Below, in pieces: positions 25,238 to 36,128 of a stretch of 64,000 bases of DNA; position 1 is the stretch's first letter; every line of letters begins with the position of its first letter. Source of the DNA: [Limnothrix rosea] IAM M-220 (GTDB lineage Bacteria; Cyanobacteriota; Cyanobacteriia; Cyanobacteriales; MRBY01). The notes under the pieces were generated by a model. It was not told the DNA's origin and did not search any database. It was given only the letters and a program-made list of their open reading frames with translations. Made by a program: the position numbers and the translations under genes. The stretch lies in NCBI RefSeq assembly GCF_001904615.1, contig NZ_MRBY01000001.1:37380-101379 (forward strand). The letters run 5' to 3'.

Positions 25238-26893
25238 ATGACCCAAGCCTCACCTGAAGCCCTGCGAGACAGGGAATATCCCTTAACTTCCCTGCCCAAC
25301 TGGCGCACATTTTTTAGCTTTAGCACCGACCACAAAGTGATTGGCATTCAGTACATCGTTACCGCTTTTTTCTTTTTTGTGGTGGCGGGAATTTTTGCCA
25401 TGATCATGCGCGGCGAACTGATTACCCCAGAGCCGGATCTTGTTGACCGCACGGTTTATAACGCTCTGTTTACGATGCATGGCACGATTATGCTGTTCGG
25501 CTGGACTTTTCCAGTTTTGGCCGGCTTTGCAAATTACCTTGTGCCGCTGATGATTGGGGCGCGAGATATGGCCTTTCCTCGCCTGAATGCGGTGGCGTTT
25601 TGGATGGTTCCAGTGTTCGGCATTCTCTTTATTTTGAGTTTTCTCGCTCCCGGTGGCCCCGCTCAATCGGGTTGGTGGTCGTACCCGCCTGTGAGTGTCC
25701 AGAATCCTTCTGGGGTTTTGCTCAACGGCGAATTTCTCTGGCTGGTTGCTGTGGCTCTGTCGGGCGTGTCATCCATTATGGGAGCGGTAAATATTGTTAC
25801 GACTATTGTGCGGATGCGTTGTGAGGGTATGGGCTGGTTTAAGACTCCAGCTTTCGTTTGGACGGTGATGGCGGCGCAAATTATTCAACTGTTTGGTTTG
25901 CCTGCGTTGACGGCGGGGGCGGTAATGTTGCTGTTTGACCTCAGTTTTGGCACAACATTTTTTGATCCTAGCCAAGGCGGTAGCCCAGTTCTTTATCAGC
26001 ACTTTTTCTGGTTCTATTCCCACCCGGCGGTTTACGTGATGATTTTGCCCGTGTTTGGCATTTTCTCGGAAGTATTTCCGGTCTACGCCCGGAAGCCGCT
26101 CTTTGGTTATAAAGTAGTCGTCATTTCCTCGATGATTATTGTTGCCCTGAGTGCGGTGGTGTGGGTTCACCATATGTTTGCCAGTGGTACGCCGCCATGG
26201 ATGCGGATGTTGTTTATGTTCTCGACGATGCTTATTTCTGTGCCGACGGGGATCAAGGTTTTTGCTTGGGTGGCAACGATTTGGGGCGGAAAGTTACGGC
26301 TGGATACGTCAATGCTCTTTGCGCTAGGCGGCTTGGTAAATTTCGTTTTTGCGGGTATTACAGGCATTATGCTCGCTTCTGTTCCCGTCGATATTCACGT
26401 GAATAATACCTATTTTGTGGTGGGGCATTTTCACTATGTGATTTATGGGGCGATCGTTTTTGGGATTTATTCTGGGGTTTATCACTGGTTCCCGAAAATG
26501 ACGGGCAAGATGTATTACGAAGGTCTTGGCAAGCTACATTTTTGGCTGACGATGCTCGGTACAACCCTCAATTTTTTGCCGATGCACCCAGTGGGTTTAA
26601 TGGGGATGCCCCGCCGCGTTGCATCTTATGATCCGGAGTTTGCTTTTTGGAATGTCTTAGCGAGTATTGGTGGTTTTATTTTGGGGATGTCCACGATTCC
26701 GTTTTTGCTTAATATGATTGGTTCTTGGATTAATGGTGAACAGGCTCCGGCTAATCCTTGGCGGGCGATCGGGTTGGAGTGGCTTGTACCTTCTCCGCCT
26801 GAACATGAAAACTTTGAGGAATTGCCTGTTGTCGTTGCTGAACCTTACGGCTACGGTAAATCTGAACCTCTTACAGAAAATTTGGGAGGTTAG
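25238..26893 (+). CDS. ctaD: Haem-copper terminal oxidase subunit I
   Basis: 551 residues with the twelve-helix core. Metal ligands are visible: HGTIMLFGW (low-spin haem), FYSHPAVYVMILP (CuB His with the cross-linked Tyr two turns on), WVHHMFASG (CuB His pair) and VVGHFHYVIYG (haem ligands). The YSHPAVY sequence in helix VI lacks the helix-VI Glu of A1-type enzymes and carries the YS motif of the A2 type. The catalytic subunit reduces O2 to water and pumps protons. Adjacent to a CuA-less subunit II, it belongs to the alternative (quinol) oxidase. Confidence 0.96.
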   Translation: MTQASPEALRDREYPLTSLPNWRTFFSFSTDHKVIGIQYIVTAFFFFVVAGIFAMIMRGELITPEPDLVDRTVYNALFTMHGTIMLFGWTFPVLAGFANYLVPLMIGARDMAFPRLNAVAFWMVPVFGILFILSFLAPGGPAQSGWWSYPPVSVQNPSGVLLNGEFLWLVAVALSGVSSIMGAVNIVTTIVRMRCEGMGWFKTPAFVWTVMAAQIIQLFGLPALTAGAVMLLFDLSFGTTFFDPSQGGSPVLYQHFFWFYSHPAVYVMILPVFGIFSEVFPVYARKPLFGYKVVVISSMIIVALSAVVWVHHMFASGTPPWMRMLFMFSTMLISVPTGIKVFAWVATIWGGKLRLDTSMLFALGGLVNFVFAGITGIMLASVPVDIHVNNTYFVVGHFHYVIYGAIVFGIYSGVYHWFPKMTGKMYYEGLGKLHFWLTMLGTTLNFLPMHPVGLMGMPRRVASYDPEFAFWNVLASIGGFILGMSTIPFLLNMIGSWINGEQAPANPWRAIGLEWLVPSPPEHENFEELPVVVAEPYGYGKSEPLTENLGG

Positions 26894-26969
26894 GGAAAGA
26901 TAGGGGCGATCGCCTCAATCTAAAAATTCAAGCCCTCTGGCTTCGCCATCTCCCAACAAATATTACTTG

Positions 26970-27085
26970 CTCCTAAAATCCTTCCTTGGGGAAAGTGCCC
27001 GAAGGGCGGAAGGGGTTTCGACAACTTACGCAATCCACGAAGAACCCTCCCCCAGTCCCTCCTAAGAGGGGAACTTTTAATTCTT
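26970..27085. repeat. Dispersed non-coding repeat in the ctaD-ctaE gap
   Basis: The ctaD-ctaE gap of 212 bp is filled by GC-rich intergenic repeat sequence. Positions 26977-27018 match 4083-4123 in the opposite orientation, and the following stretch (CCCTCCCCCAGTCCCTCC and AAGAGGGGAAC) has the look of widespread cyanobacterial spacer repeats. It separates ctaE from the ctaD coding region and may carry an RNA-processing or attenuation site. Confidence 0.55.
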
Positions 27086-27105
27086 AGATTCACGCAACTA
27101 TTGTT

Positions 27106-27693
27106 ATGACTGCCATTAACGAATCTCCAGTAACAACCAGCCACGAGCACGAAGAAGATAACCGCATGTTTGGGTTTATCGTCTTTTTGTTGTCGGAAAG
27201 TGTGATTTTTATTAGCTTTTTTGTCGGCTATATCGTCTACAAAACCACGGCAACAGATTGGCTTCCCGCTGGCGTGACAGGCTTAGAAATCCGCGAACCC
27301 GCCATCAATACCGTAATTTTGGTGTCTAGTAGTCTCGTGATTTACGTCGCCGAACGCTTTCTCCACAAAGAAAATCTCTGGGGATTTCGGATATTTTGGC
27401 TACTAACCATGGCGATGGGAAGTTACTTCCTATACGGTCAAGCAGTGGAGTGGCAAGGACTAGAGTTTGGTTTCACGTCAGGAGTTTACGGCGGCATTTT
27501 CTATTTGCTGACGGGCTTTCACGGATTGCACGTTTTCACTGGCGTGTTGTTGCAGGGCATTATGCTGGGGCGTTCTTTCTTGCCGAATAATTATGTTGGC
27601 GGGCAATTTGGCGTAGAGGCAACCTCTTGGTTTTGGCATTTTGTCGATGTGATTTGGATTATTTTATTTGGCCTAATTTATCTCTGGCAGTAG
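27106..27693 (+). CDS. ctaE: Terminal oxidase subunit III
   Basis: 195 residues with five hydrophobic helices, the short cyanobacterial/bacterial form of subunit III. Landmarks include MFGFIVFLLSESVIF with its conserved Glu, LLTGFHGLHVFTGVLLQ and the C-terminal WHFVDVIWIILFGLIYLW. It stabilises the core subunits and has no redox centre. It follows ctaD after a repeat-filled gap and precedes the GMC oxidoreductase by 53 bp. Confidence 0.95.
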   Translation: MTAINESPVTTSHEHEEDNRMFGFIVFLLSESVIFISFFVGYIVYKTTATDWLPAGVTGLEIREPAINTVILVSSSLVIYVAERFLHKENLWGFRIFWLLTMAMGSYFLYGQAVEWQGLEFGFTSGVYGGIFYLLTGFHGLHVFTGVLLQGIMLGRSFLPNNYVGGQFGVEATSWFWHFVDVIWIILFGLIYLWQ

Positions 27694-27746
27694 TTTAAAG
27701 CCGCTTTTCTTTTGCAAAAAAACTTTGAATGTGTGGTGTGTGAGTC

Positions 27747-29240
27747 ATGATTATCGATGATCAAATTTATGACGTAATCGTTGTGGGTACTGGCGCTGGT
27801 GGCGGAACCATTGCCCGAAAACTGGCGGAGGCTGGCAAAAAGGTTTTGGTGTTAGAGCAGGGAGAATTTACGGAAAAGGAAAGCTCTGAACTGACGGAAG
27901 TTGAGGTTTTCAAAAAAGAGCAATATCACGCGCCGGAACAGTGGTACGACAAAGATGGTGAGCCATTTCATCCCCAAACTAGCTACTGCGTGGGCGGTAA
28001 CACCAAGATTTATAGCGGTGTGTTGATGCGGCTACGGGAGCGGGATTTTGAAGCGGTCGAACATAAGGACGGCATTTCGCCAGCATGGGGTTTGAGCTAC
28101 AACGATTTTGAACCCTATTACGCGGAAGCAGAAAAGCTCTATCAGGTTCACGGTAAAGTTGATGATGATGCAACGGAACCCAGCCACAGCAATGATTATG
28201 ATTTTCCGCCCGTAGAACGGTTACCGCAATTAGATGCCATTAACCAGCGGTTTAAAGATTATGGTTTGCACCCCAATTATTTACCCATTGGCACTGGACA
28301 GGAAGGACGTACTGACTCGGAAGATACAGGGGTTAGTCCAGCGATACGGGCAGAAAACTCGAATCTCACTTTAAAAACTGGTGCAACGGTCACCTCCATC
28401 CACACGAATCCCTCTGGCAAAGTGGTAAAAGGAGTTCAGGCAGTTATCGGCGGCCAAGCTTTTTTATTTGCGGCGGATATTGTGGTGTTGGCCTGTGGTG
28501 CGATTAATTCGGCAGTGCTTCTCCTTAAATCTGCCAATGCGAAACATGAAAACGGCCTAGGCAATAGCTCTGGGTTGGTCGGTCGTAATCTGATGAAGCA
28601 ATTGATGACGGTCATTGTAGAACAGGAACCGACCCTCGAAGACGGATTATTTCAGCGATCGCTCTACGTGAATGATTTTTATTGGGGCGATAAAGATTTT
28701 CCTTATCCCATGGGTCATGTGCAGGATTCGGGCGGGATTTTGCAGGATGTAATTTTCTCGGAATCACCGCCATTACTTTCTGTTGCGGCAAAGTTTTTAC
28801 CAAAATTTGGACTCAAACAAATCGCGCGGCGATCGCTGGGCTGGTGGTTACAAACGGAAGATTTACCCGACAGTGATAACCGAGTCCTCATCAAAAAGGG
28901 CAAAACTCATCTCCACTACAAGGAAAATAACCTCGAAGCCCACGATCGCCTCCTGTACAAATGGCAGCAATTATTAAAGGCAGTAGATAAAGAATTTAAA
29001 GGAACCCACCCCTATGCGCGGATGCCAATTTCAGTGGTTGCGCACCAATGTGGAACCTGTCGTTTTGGCGAAGATCCGGCCAGCTCTGTCCTCGATCTCC
29101 ACTGCAAAATGCACGACCTCGATAATCTTTACGTCGTTGACAGCAGCTTTTTCCCATCTAGCAGCGCCACTAGCCCAATGCTTACTGTCGTTGCCAATGC
29201 TCTCCGGGTCGGCGATCGCCTCCTTGAACGGCTGTCATAA
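27747..29240 (+). CDS. GMC-family FAD oxidoreductase
   Basis: 497 residues. The N-terminal FAD motif (VIVVGTGAGGGTIARKLAEAGKKVLVLE) and the C-terminal signature (SSFFPSSSATSPMLTVVANALRVGDRLL) define the glucose-methanol-choline family. A cysteine-bearing HQCGTCRFGEDP motif near residue 435 occurs in the alcohol/sugar dehydrogenase-type members that pass electrons to a respiratory chain. There is no signal peptide. As the last gene after ctaE, it may feed electrons to the quinone pool that the ARTO oxidase drains; this is inference. The substrate cannot be read. Confidence 0.9.
   Translation: MIIDDQIYDVIVVGTGAGGGTIARKLAEAGKKVLVLEQGEFTEKESSELTEVEVFKKEQYHAPEQWYDKDGEPFHPQTSYCVGGNTKIYSGVLMRLRERDFEAVEHKDGISPAWGLSYNDFEPYYAEAEKLYQVHGKVDDDATEPSHSNDYDFPPVERLPQLDAINQRFKDYGLHPNYLPIGTGQEGRTDSEDTGVSPAIRAENSNLTLKTGATVTSIHTNPSGKVVKGVQAVIGGQAFLFAADIVVLACGAINSAVLLLKSANAKHENGLGNSSGLVGRNLMKQLMTVIVEQEPTLEDGLFQRSLYVNDFYWGDKDFPYPMGHVQDSGGILQDVIFSESPPLLSVAAKFLPKFGLKQIARRSLGWWLQTEDLPDSDNRVLIKKGKTHLHYKENNLEAHDRLLYKWQQLLKAVDKEFKGTHPYARMPISVVAHQCGTCRFGEDPASSVLDLHCKMHDLDNLYVVDSSFFPSSSATSPMLTVVANALRVGDRLLERLS
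29214..29230. repeat. 17-bp direct repeat, left copy (end of GMC gene)
   Basis: GATCGCCTCCTTGAACG inside the last codons of the GMC gene; an identical copy lies at 30268-30284 on the other side of the HEPN gene, in the same orientation. Weaker similarity continues after both copies (CTG...CATAAAAA). Confidence 0.75.
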
Positions 29241-29251
29241 AAATTAAATAT

Positions 29252-30190
29252 TTAAAACTCATCAAGACCAATTTTCCTCATCAAGAGATCGGACACTAAA
29301 CAATCAAGTTGAGAGGAAAGTATATTTAAGTCTGTTTTGTCACTATGACAGCCATTGTGAACCAGCTGGCTTCGTACACCATAGCAATGTGAAAGAAACT
29401 TTCGTGCTGGTATCCCTCCATACTCTTTATCGGACAGAAAGGTATCTGATAATCTTTTTAATCCTTGACCTATAGATTCTTTACGAAGCCATTTTAGAGT
29501 TCCTCGAATGGAGTTTTTTTCATGTTTGCAGATTTCTGAATCATGAACTATTTGTTGTAGCTGATCAACTAATTTTTGAACATCATCTTGCCTGTCTTTC
29601 AATTCAAGCAAACTTTCTATAGAGAGAACTAAAGTCAAGAATTTAGAGCGCATTGATTTTTCATAATGCGACGAACCATAAAGCTCGAAAGCCAACCTAT
29701 CTTTTTGGTTCAAATTTGGAGACTGATTAAGTAGAGAAAGTATTTCTTCTCCAAAATCCTGACTTGTCTTCGGGTCAACTACACCTGATGCACTTATGGT
29801 CATAGCAGTAGATGGCAAGTCATCGGGAATAACACATAAACCGTGAACATTATCTACTAGTCTTAAGTTGAATTTCTCAGCCATCATCTGCTTGAGGCTA
29901 TCTGCCCAAGTACCACTTGCAATATCGTGACCAACATCGATTCCTAAACGCCATTTTGCACCAAGAACTAAGAGACAATTTTTGAGAGACTGACCAAGTT
30001 CTAAAGCTTCTTGCTCGGATTCGAAGCCACCAGCAGAAAAAATAAATTCAGTAGCATTACTCATTGATTCTTCGTTTGGCGAGACCAATAGCAAAGGCCG
30101 CTGTTGTGGTAGAAAAAATTCTAATCGATGCGATTCATGTTGAATTTTGCCGGGGAAATGCGTAAAAAAACGAAGCCGAAATCTGTACAT
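29252..30190 (-). CDS. HEPN-domain protein of unknown role
   Basis: 312 residues. The C-terminal third is helical and carries R-x4-H (RSQLVH, Arg273 and His278), the catalytic motif of HEPN ribonucleases, in the ApeA-like context CYGVRSQLVHNG. The N-terminal part is unassigned. HEPN proteins include toxins, phage defence nucleases and inert scaffolds, so RNA cleavage is only a possibility. The gene has no GCGATCGC site, unlike nearly all neighbours of this size, has AT-rich codon use and is flanked by a direct repeat (29214 and 30268), all consistent with acquisition. No partner antitoxin is visible. Confidence 0.65.
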   Translation of the reverse strand: MYRFRLRFFTHFPGKIQHESHRLEFFLPQQRPLLLVSPNEESMSNATEFIFSAGGFESEQEALELGQSLKNCLLVLGAKWRLGIDVGHDIASGTWADSLKQMMAEKFNLRLVDNVHGLCVIPDDLPSTAMTISASGVVDPKTSQDFGEEILSLLNQSPNLNQKDRLAFELYGSSHYEKSMRSKFLTLVLSIESLLELKDRQDDVQKLVDQLQQIVHDSEICKHEKNSIRGTLKWLRKESIGQGLKRLSDTFLSDKEYGGIPARKFLSHCYGVRSQLVHNGCHSDKTDLNILSSQLDCLVSDLLMRKIGLDEF

Positions 30191-30267
30191 GGTTATGTAA
30201 AAAACCTATGTGAAAAGTATTTCTTCGTTGATCGTAGCGAAGCTACTACCCATCAATTCGTTGGTGT

Positions 30268-30284
30268 GATCGCCTCCTTGAACG
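30268..30284. repeat. 17-bp direct repeat, right copy
   Basis: Exact second copy of the 29214-29230 sequence, here upstream of the HEPN gene and outside any real gene. A small GTAGC/GCTAC hairpin lies about 25 bp before it. Confidence 0.75.
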
Positions 30285-30355
30285 ACCTGAATAACATAAA
30301 AAAGGAGTGACTAAAATTCAGCCACCCCTGAGGATTGTTTTTATTGATCGTTTTT

Positions 30356-32326
<1,971 letters not shown>

Positions 32327-32429
32327 CTAAATCAGACAGAAATTATAGCATGAAAGGTTTGTAGGCGAAATACTCTGCAAATGGAAGCGCTTTTAGTGCT
32401 GGGGTGCAGTTCCCTGAAATGATGTTGTG

Positions 32430-32462
32430 AAAAACTACATTGCTCAAATATTTCGATGTAGT
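32430..32462 (-). terminator. Rho-independent terminator of dnaG
   Basis: On the minus strand ACTACAT / ATGTAGT (7 bp, 32434-32440 with 32456-32462) closes a 15-nt loop and is followed by TTTTT. It lies about 50 bp after the dnaG stop and upstream of gyrB. Confidence 0.65.
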
Positions 32463-32513
32463 ACGTTTATTTTACCTTAACCTTCTGGATCTGAGCGGTT
32501 TTGTTGCGGGTTC

Positions 32514-34457
32514 TTAGGAGTCGTATTTAATCACTTCGAGATTGCTGAAATTACGTTTTTTGTTGGTCTCGATTAGATCTTGCTTGAGGCGGCAAAATTC
32601 TTGCATGTAATACAAATAATCGTTGTGGCTGGGGTCGAGGTTTTCGTATTTTTCGCGGCAATATTCGTAGTGCTTTTTCGTGTTGACGTATTCCATGGTG
32701 GCGATCGCCGCCCGGATTTGTAGGGGCACACGGTGGATATCGATCTCGGTTTTTTCGTTGAGATAGAGGAGGTTGCCGAGGGGCTGCATTTTTTCGGGGT
32801 GATTGGTGAGGATGTCGAGAATTCTACCGAGGAGTTGGTTGTGGGCAAGGTTTTGCTTGATTTCTGGGGGGATATGGGCGATTTCTTGCCAAAGCCAGCG
32901 ATTGTGGGAAATACCAAACATTAATTCGCTTTCGCTGAGCTGGGTCTCGATCTGACGACGGAAGGCTGTGCAATGCAGATATAGCCTTAATAGGTGTTCT
33001 TCTGCCTGTACTAGTTGCATTGAGGCTGTGGCGACGGGAATATCGTCAACGGGAGTGGGTTCTTGGTGCTCTGGTTCTGGGTTTTTTTGCCGCTGGGATT
33101 TAATTAGCCGTTTAATTTGATAGTAAAAATTTTCTTGCAGCTGCTGGTAATGTTGGCGATCGCCTTTGCTGATGGATTGGGCGAAATTTGAAATATAGTG
33201 GCTACGGAGGGTTTGGTCTTTGATCTTGGCGAGGATCCGTAAACCTTGGCGACCAATTTGCTGAATTTGATCCGCTTCTCCGAGATCTTTACCGAGTAAT
33301 AACTGATCGAGTTGCCAATCTATCCACAGGGGCGCATCTCGCAGTGCTTCTTTATATTGGGTAACGCCGCTGGGCATTAATAAAAATTCGTCGGCATCTT
33401 TCCCGCCGGGCAAATTTAAAACTCTTGCCTGCATTTGTCCCGAATAAATCAGTGGTTCGATTTCGGTGAGGGCGCGTTGGGTAGCTTTTACGCCTGCTTT
33501 ATCTGCGTCGAAATTTAAAACAATTTGTTTCGAGTCGGTGTAGCGCAATAACTGGCGTACCTGTCCCTGAGTAAAGGCGGTTCCTAAAGAAGCCACCGCA
33601 TTTTCAAAACCCGCTGTGTGCAAGGCAATGGCATCAAAATAACCTTCTACCACAATCGCTTGGTCGGCTTTGGCGATCGCCCCTTTTGCTTTATCGAGGG
33701 CAAAGAGCGTATTACTTTTATCGAATAAAGGCGTTTCGGGAGAGTTGAGATATTTGGGTTCTTCGCCTGTGAGTGTTCGACTACCAAAGCCAATGGCGCG
33801 ACCTTGACTGTCATAAATCGGAATCATTAGGCGATCGCGGAACTGATCGTAATGACCATTGCCCGACTGACGTGGTTTGATTAAGCCCGCTTGTTCCACC
33901 AACGCAATCGGATAGCGTTTTTGCTCTACCAAATATCGATAAAGGGTTTCCCAACCGCCGGGCGCGTAGCCAATGCCAAAGTTTTGGATGGTCGCTTCTG
34001 ATAATTTTCGTTCTTCCCGCACATATTGCAGTGCTGTTTCCCCTTGGGGCTGCTTGAGGGCGTACTGGTAGAAACTGGCGGCGATCGCCACAATTTCGTA
34101 GAGCTGTTCTTTGAGCGATAGTTGCCGTTGAATTTCTTGCCGCTGTTCTGGCTCTAGGGTTTTGAGGGGAATCTGGTACCGTCGCGTCAGATCTAGCACC
34201 ACCTCCGCAAAGGAACTTTTATTAATTTCCATCAAAAATTTGATGGCATTGCCGCCTGCCCCACAACCAAAACAGTGATAAAACTGCTTCGATGGACTCA
34301 CCGTAAAACTGGGCGTTTTCTCATCGTGGAACGGACAAAGACCCAGCAGATCCTTCCCCCGTTTCTTTAGCACCACATAGTCCGATACCACTTCGCTGAT
34401 ATCGACCCGCTGCCGGACATCTTCAATTGTGTCGGGATGAATGGCTGGGATTGCCAT
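32514..34457 (-). CDS. dnaG: DNA primase
   Basis: 647 residues. An N-terminal CHC2 zinc finger (CPFHDEKTPSF and YHCFGCGAGG) is followed by the primase core and TOPRIM domain (IVVEGYFDAIALHTAG, then LNFDADKAG). The remaining C-terminal part is the helicase-binding region. It lays down the RNA primers for replication. Length and domain order are normal for cyanobacteria. A terminator separates it from gyrB downstream. Confidence 0.97.
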   Translation of the reverse strand: MAIPAIHPDTIEDVRQRVDISEVVSDYVVLKKRGKDLLGLCPFHDEKTPSFTVSPSKQFYHCFGCGAGGNAIKFLMEINKSSFAEVVLDLTRRYQIPLKTLEPEQRQEIQRQLSLKEQLYEIVAIAASFYQYALKQPQGETALQYVREERKLSEATIQNFGIGYAPGGWETLYRYLVEQKRYPIALVEQAGLIKPRQSGNGHYDQFRDRLMIPIYDSQGRAIGFGSRTLTGEEPKYLNSPETPLFDKSNTLFALDKAKGAIAKADQAIVVEGYFDAIALHTAGFENAVASLGTAFTQGQVRQLLRYTDSKQIVLNFDADKAGVKATQRALTEIEPLIYSGQMQARVLNLPGGKDADEFLLMPSGVTQYKEALRDAPLWIDWQLDQLLLGKDLGEADQIQQIGRQGLRILAKIKDQTLRSHYISNFAQSISKGDRQHYQQLQENFYYQIKRLIKSQRQKNPEPEHQEPTPVDDIPVATASMQLVQAEEHLLRLYLHCTAFRRQIETQLSESELMFGISHNRWLWQEIAHIPPEIKQNLAHNQLLGRILDILTNHPEKMQPLGNLLYLNEKTEIDIHRVPLQIRAAIATMEYVNTKKHYEYCREKYENLDPSHNDYLYYMQEFCRLKQDLIETNKKRNFSNLEVIKYDS

Positions 34458-34535
34458 GGTGCTAATGCCGAGAACGAAACGTCTTTAAATTTTACTCACC
34501 CCAGAGGAGTTGTGGTGATGAAGATTGGCGATCGC

Positions 34536-35132
34536 CTACCAAATTTTCGAAAGATTTAATTCAAAATTCACTAAAACATCTTCACCACTTAGTTGCTCTG
34601 GAGCATCGAGAGCTTCAACATCTTGACTTGGCCTGTAAACTTCAACTTGCTTGGTTTTTCGGTTAATGAGCCAACCCAAACGAGTGCCATTTTCGATATA
34701 TTCATGCAACTTTGCTTGGGTAACATCTAGCCGTTCATGAGTAGCAAGTAATTCCCTAACAAAATCCAAACTTAGTGGCGCGAATTTCTCTTGTTCAGAT
34801 TGGGATAATGACCGCCATTTCTCCGTTGGAATCCATGCGGCATCTGGTGATCGAACAGCGCCATTTGGCAAGGTGAAACCTGTCGAGGAACCAAAGCCAA
34901 TACCTGATTTTGTTTGGCGGTTTCAAAGAGATAATTGATACGTCAAGTTTGCGTTACGGTTACTGGTTTTTCCGTCTGCTAATGGCATGATGATGAGTTG
35001 ATTGGTAGCACTGCGCTCAAACTGCCAGATTTCATTACATTGGCAAAGCTGGAAAAATTGTTTTTTACTCAAATCACAACCGTCGAGATTAAGCTCAATT
35101 GGGAAAATCATGTCTATGTGGCGATCGCCCAC
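34536..35132 (-). pseudogene. Uma2-family nuclease gene interrupted by one in-frame TGA
   Basis: Read straight through, the minus strand gives 198 codons with a complete Uma2 outline: ...NRNANLTYQLSL, a TGA at 34923-34925, then NRQTKSGIGFGSSTGF and LPNGAVRSPDAAWIPTEKW. The two halves are in the same frame. The family normally has Leu-Trp-Asn-Arg at this point, so the stop probably arose as TGG to TGA. C-terminal nuclease residues remain but the fragment after the stop lacks a credible start. The likely original start is at 35111 or 35132. Natural readthrough or a sequence error is the alternative. Confidence 0.82.
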
Positions 35133-35168
35133 TGTTTGGTGTGACTACTTTTGATTATAGGAGCTTGT

Positions 35169-36089
35169 CTAAAGCTTCTGTGGCACTTTCAGAACGGCGA
35201 TCGCCACACCGCTTAAAATTACGAATCCCCCGAAAATGATAGAAAGACTGGGGATTTCCTTAAGAATAAAAAAGCTGAGAATACTGGCAATAATCGGTTC
35301 ACACAAAATACAGAGCGTAACAGTGACAGAAGGCAACCAACGCAATGCCCAATTAAAACTCGTGTGACCAATTAACTGGGCAATAATCGTCATTGCAAGA
35401 ATATAAGCATAAACCTCTAGACTGTGGCCACCATAGCTTTCGCCCCACAATATTGGCATGGGTAATAGGGCGATCGCCGCGACAGTATAGGCAATAGTGG
35501 CGTAACTTTGGGTCGGTAAACCCTGTCGTTGAGCTTCCTGACCAAAGACCAAATAAAAGCTCGCAGCAATGGAACCGGATAAGGCCAAAATTGTGCCAAG
35601 AACTGGAGCAGAATTAATCGCCATCTCCGTCGGTTTACTCCAGGTGATCATAAAACTGCCGGCGATCGCCAAGAAAATTCCGATAATCGTACGCCTTGAT
35701 AACGTTTTCCTTTGCCATATCCAGCCGATTAAGGCCACCCAAATCGGATTAGTAGTCACCAAACTTGTGGAAACTGCCACCGAGACAAAAGACAACGAAC
35801 TAATCCACAAACTAAAATGCAAGGCCAGAGCCAGACCAGCGGCGATCCCGTAGCCCATCGAGGTTTTAGTGGGTTTGGCTTTGGTAACGTTTTGCCACGT
35901 GGGCATCAATGCAATAGAGGCAAAAATTAAGCGAGACGCAGCCAAAAATAAACTAAAAGCAATACCTTGTTTATCCGCAGCCGCCATCGCCAATCGAATA
36001 AAAATGGAGGATGTTGAAACCCCAACAGCCCCAATGATGAGTACGCTCCAAATTAAAATATTGGTCGGCGATCGCCCCAGATCTGTCAT
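35169..36089 (-). CDS. EamA/DMT-family transporter
   Basis: About 306 residues from the ATG at 36089 (MTDLGRSPTNILIW). The longer frame to 36158 would overlap the divergent yraN gene, so the inner start is preferred. Ten hydrophobic helices form two EamA repeats; the first begins VSTSSIFIRLAMAAADKQG. It is a second exporter of the same superfamily as 599-1549, with limited similarity. Substrate unknown. Confidence 0.87.
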   Translation of the reverse strand: MTDLGRSPTNILIWSVLIIGAVGVSTSSIFIRLAMAAADKQGIAFSLFLAASRLIFASIALMPTWQNVTKAKPTKTSMGYGIAAGLALALHFSLWISSLSFVSVAVSTSLVTTNPIWVALIGWIWQRKTLSRRTIIGIFLAIAGSFMITWSKPTEMAINSAPVLGTILALSGSIAASFYLVFGQEAQRQGLPTQSYATIAYTVAAIALLPMPILWGESYGGHSLEVYAYILAMTIIAQLIGHTSFNWALRWLPSVTVTLCILCEPIIASILSFFILKEIPSLSIIFGGFVILSGVAIAVLKVPQKL

Positions 36090-36128
36090 GCTTGACCCCA
36101 GTAAAGATGTTTCAAAATCATAGGCGAG

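Noticed and set aside
24266..27693. Annotation as ordinary cytochrome c oxidase (aa3)
   Set aside because: Subunit II lacks both CuA cysteines and the bridging glutamate, so cytochrome c cannot be the donor by the normal route.
30128..30310. 60-codon plus-strand ORF at the start of the HEPN gene
   Set aside because: It overlaps the HEPN coding region antisense; the part outside contains the direct-repeat copy. No motif.
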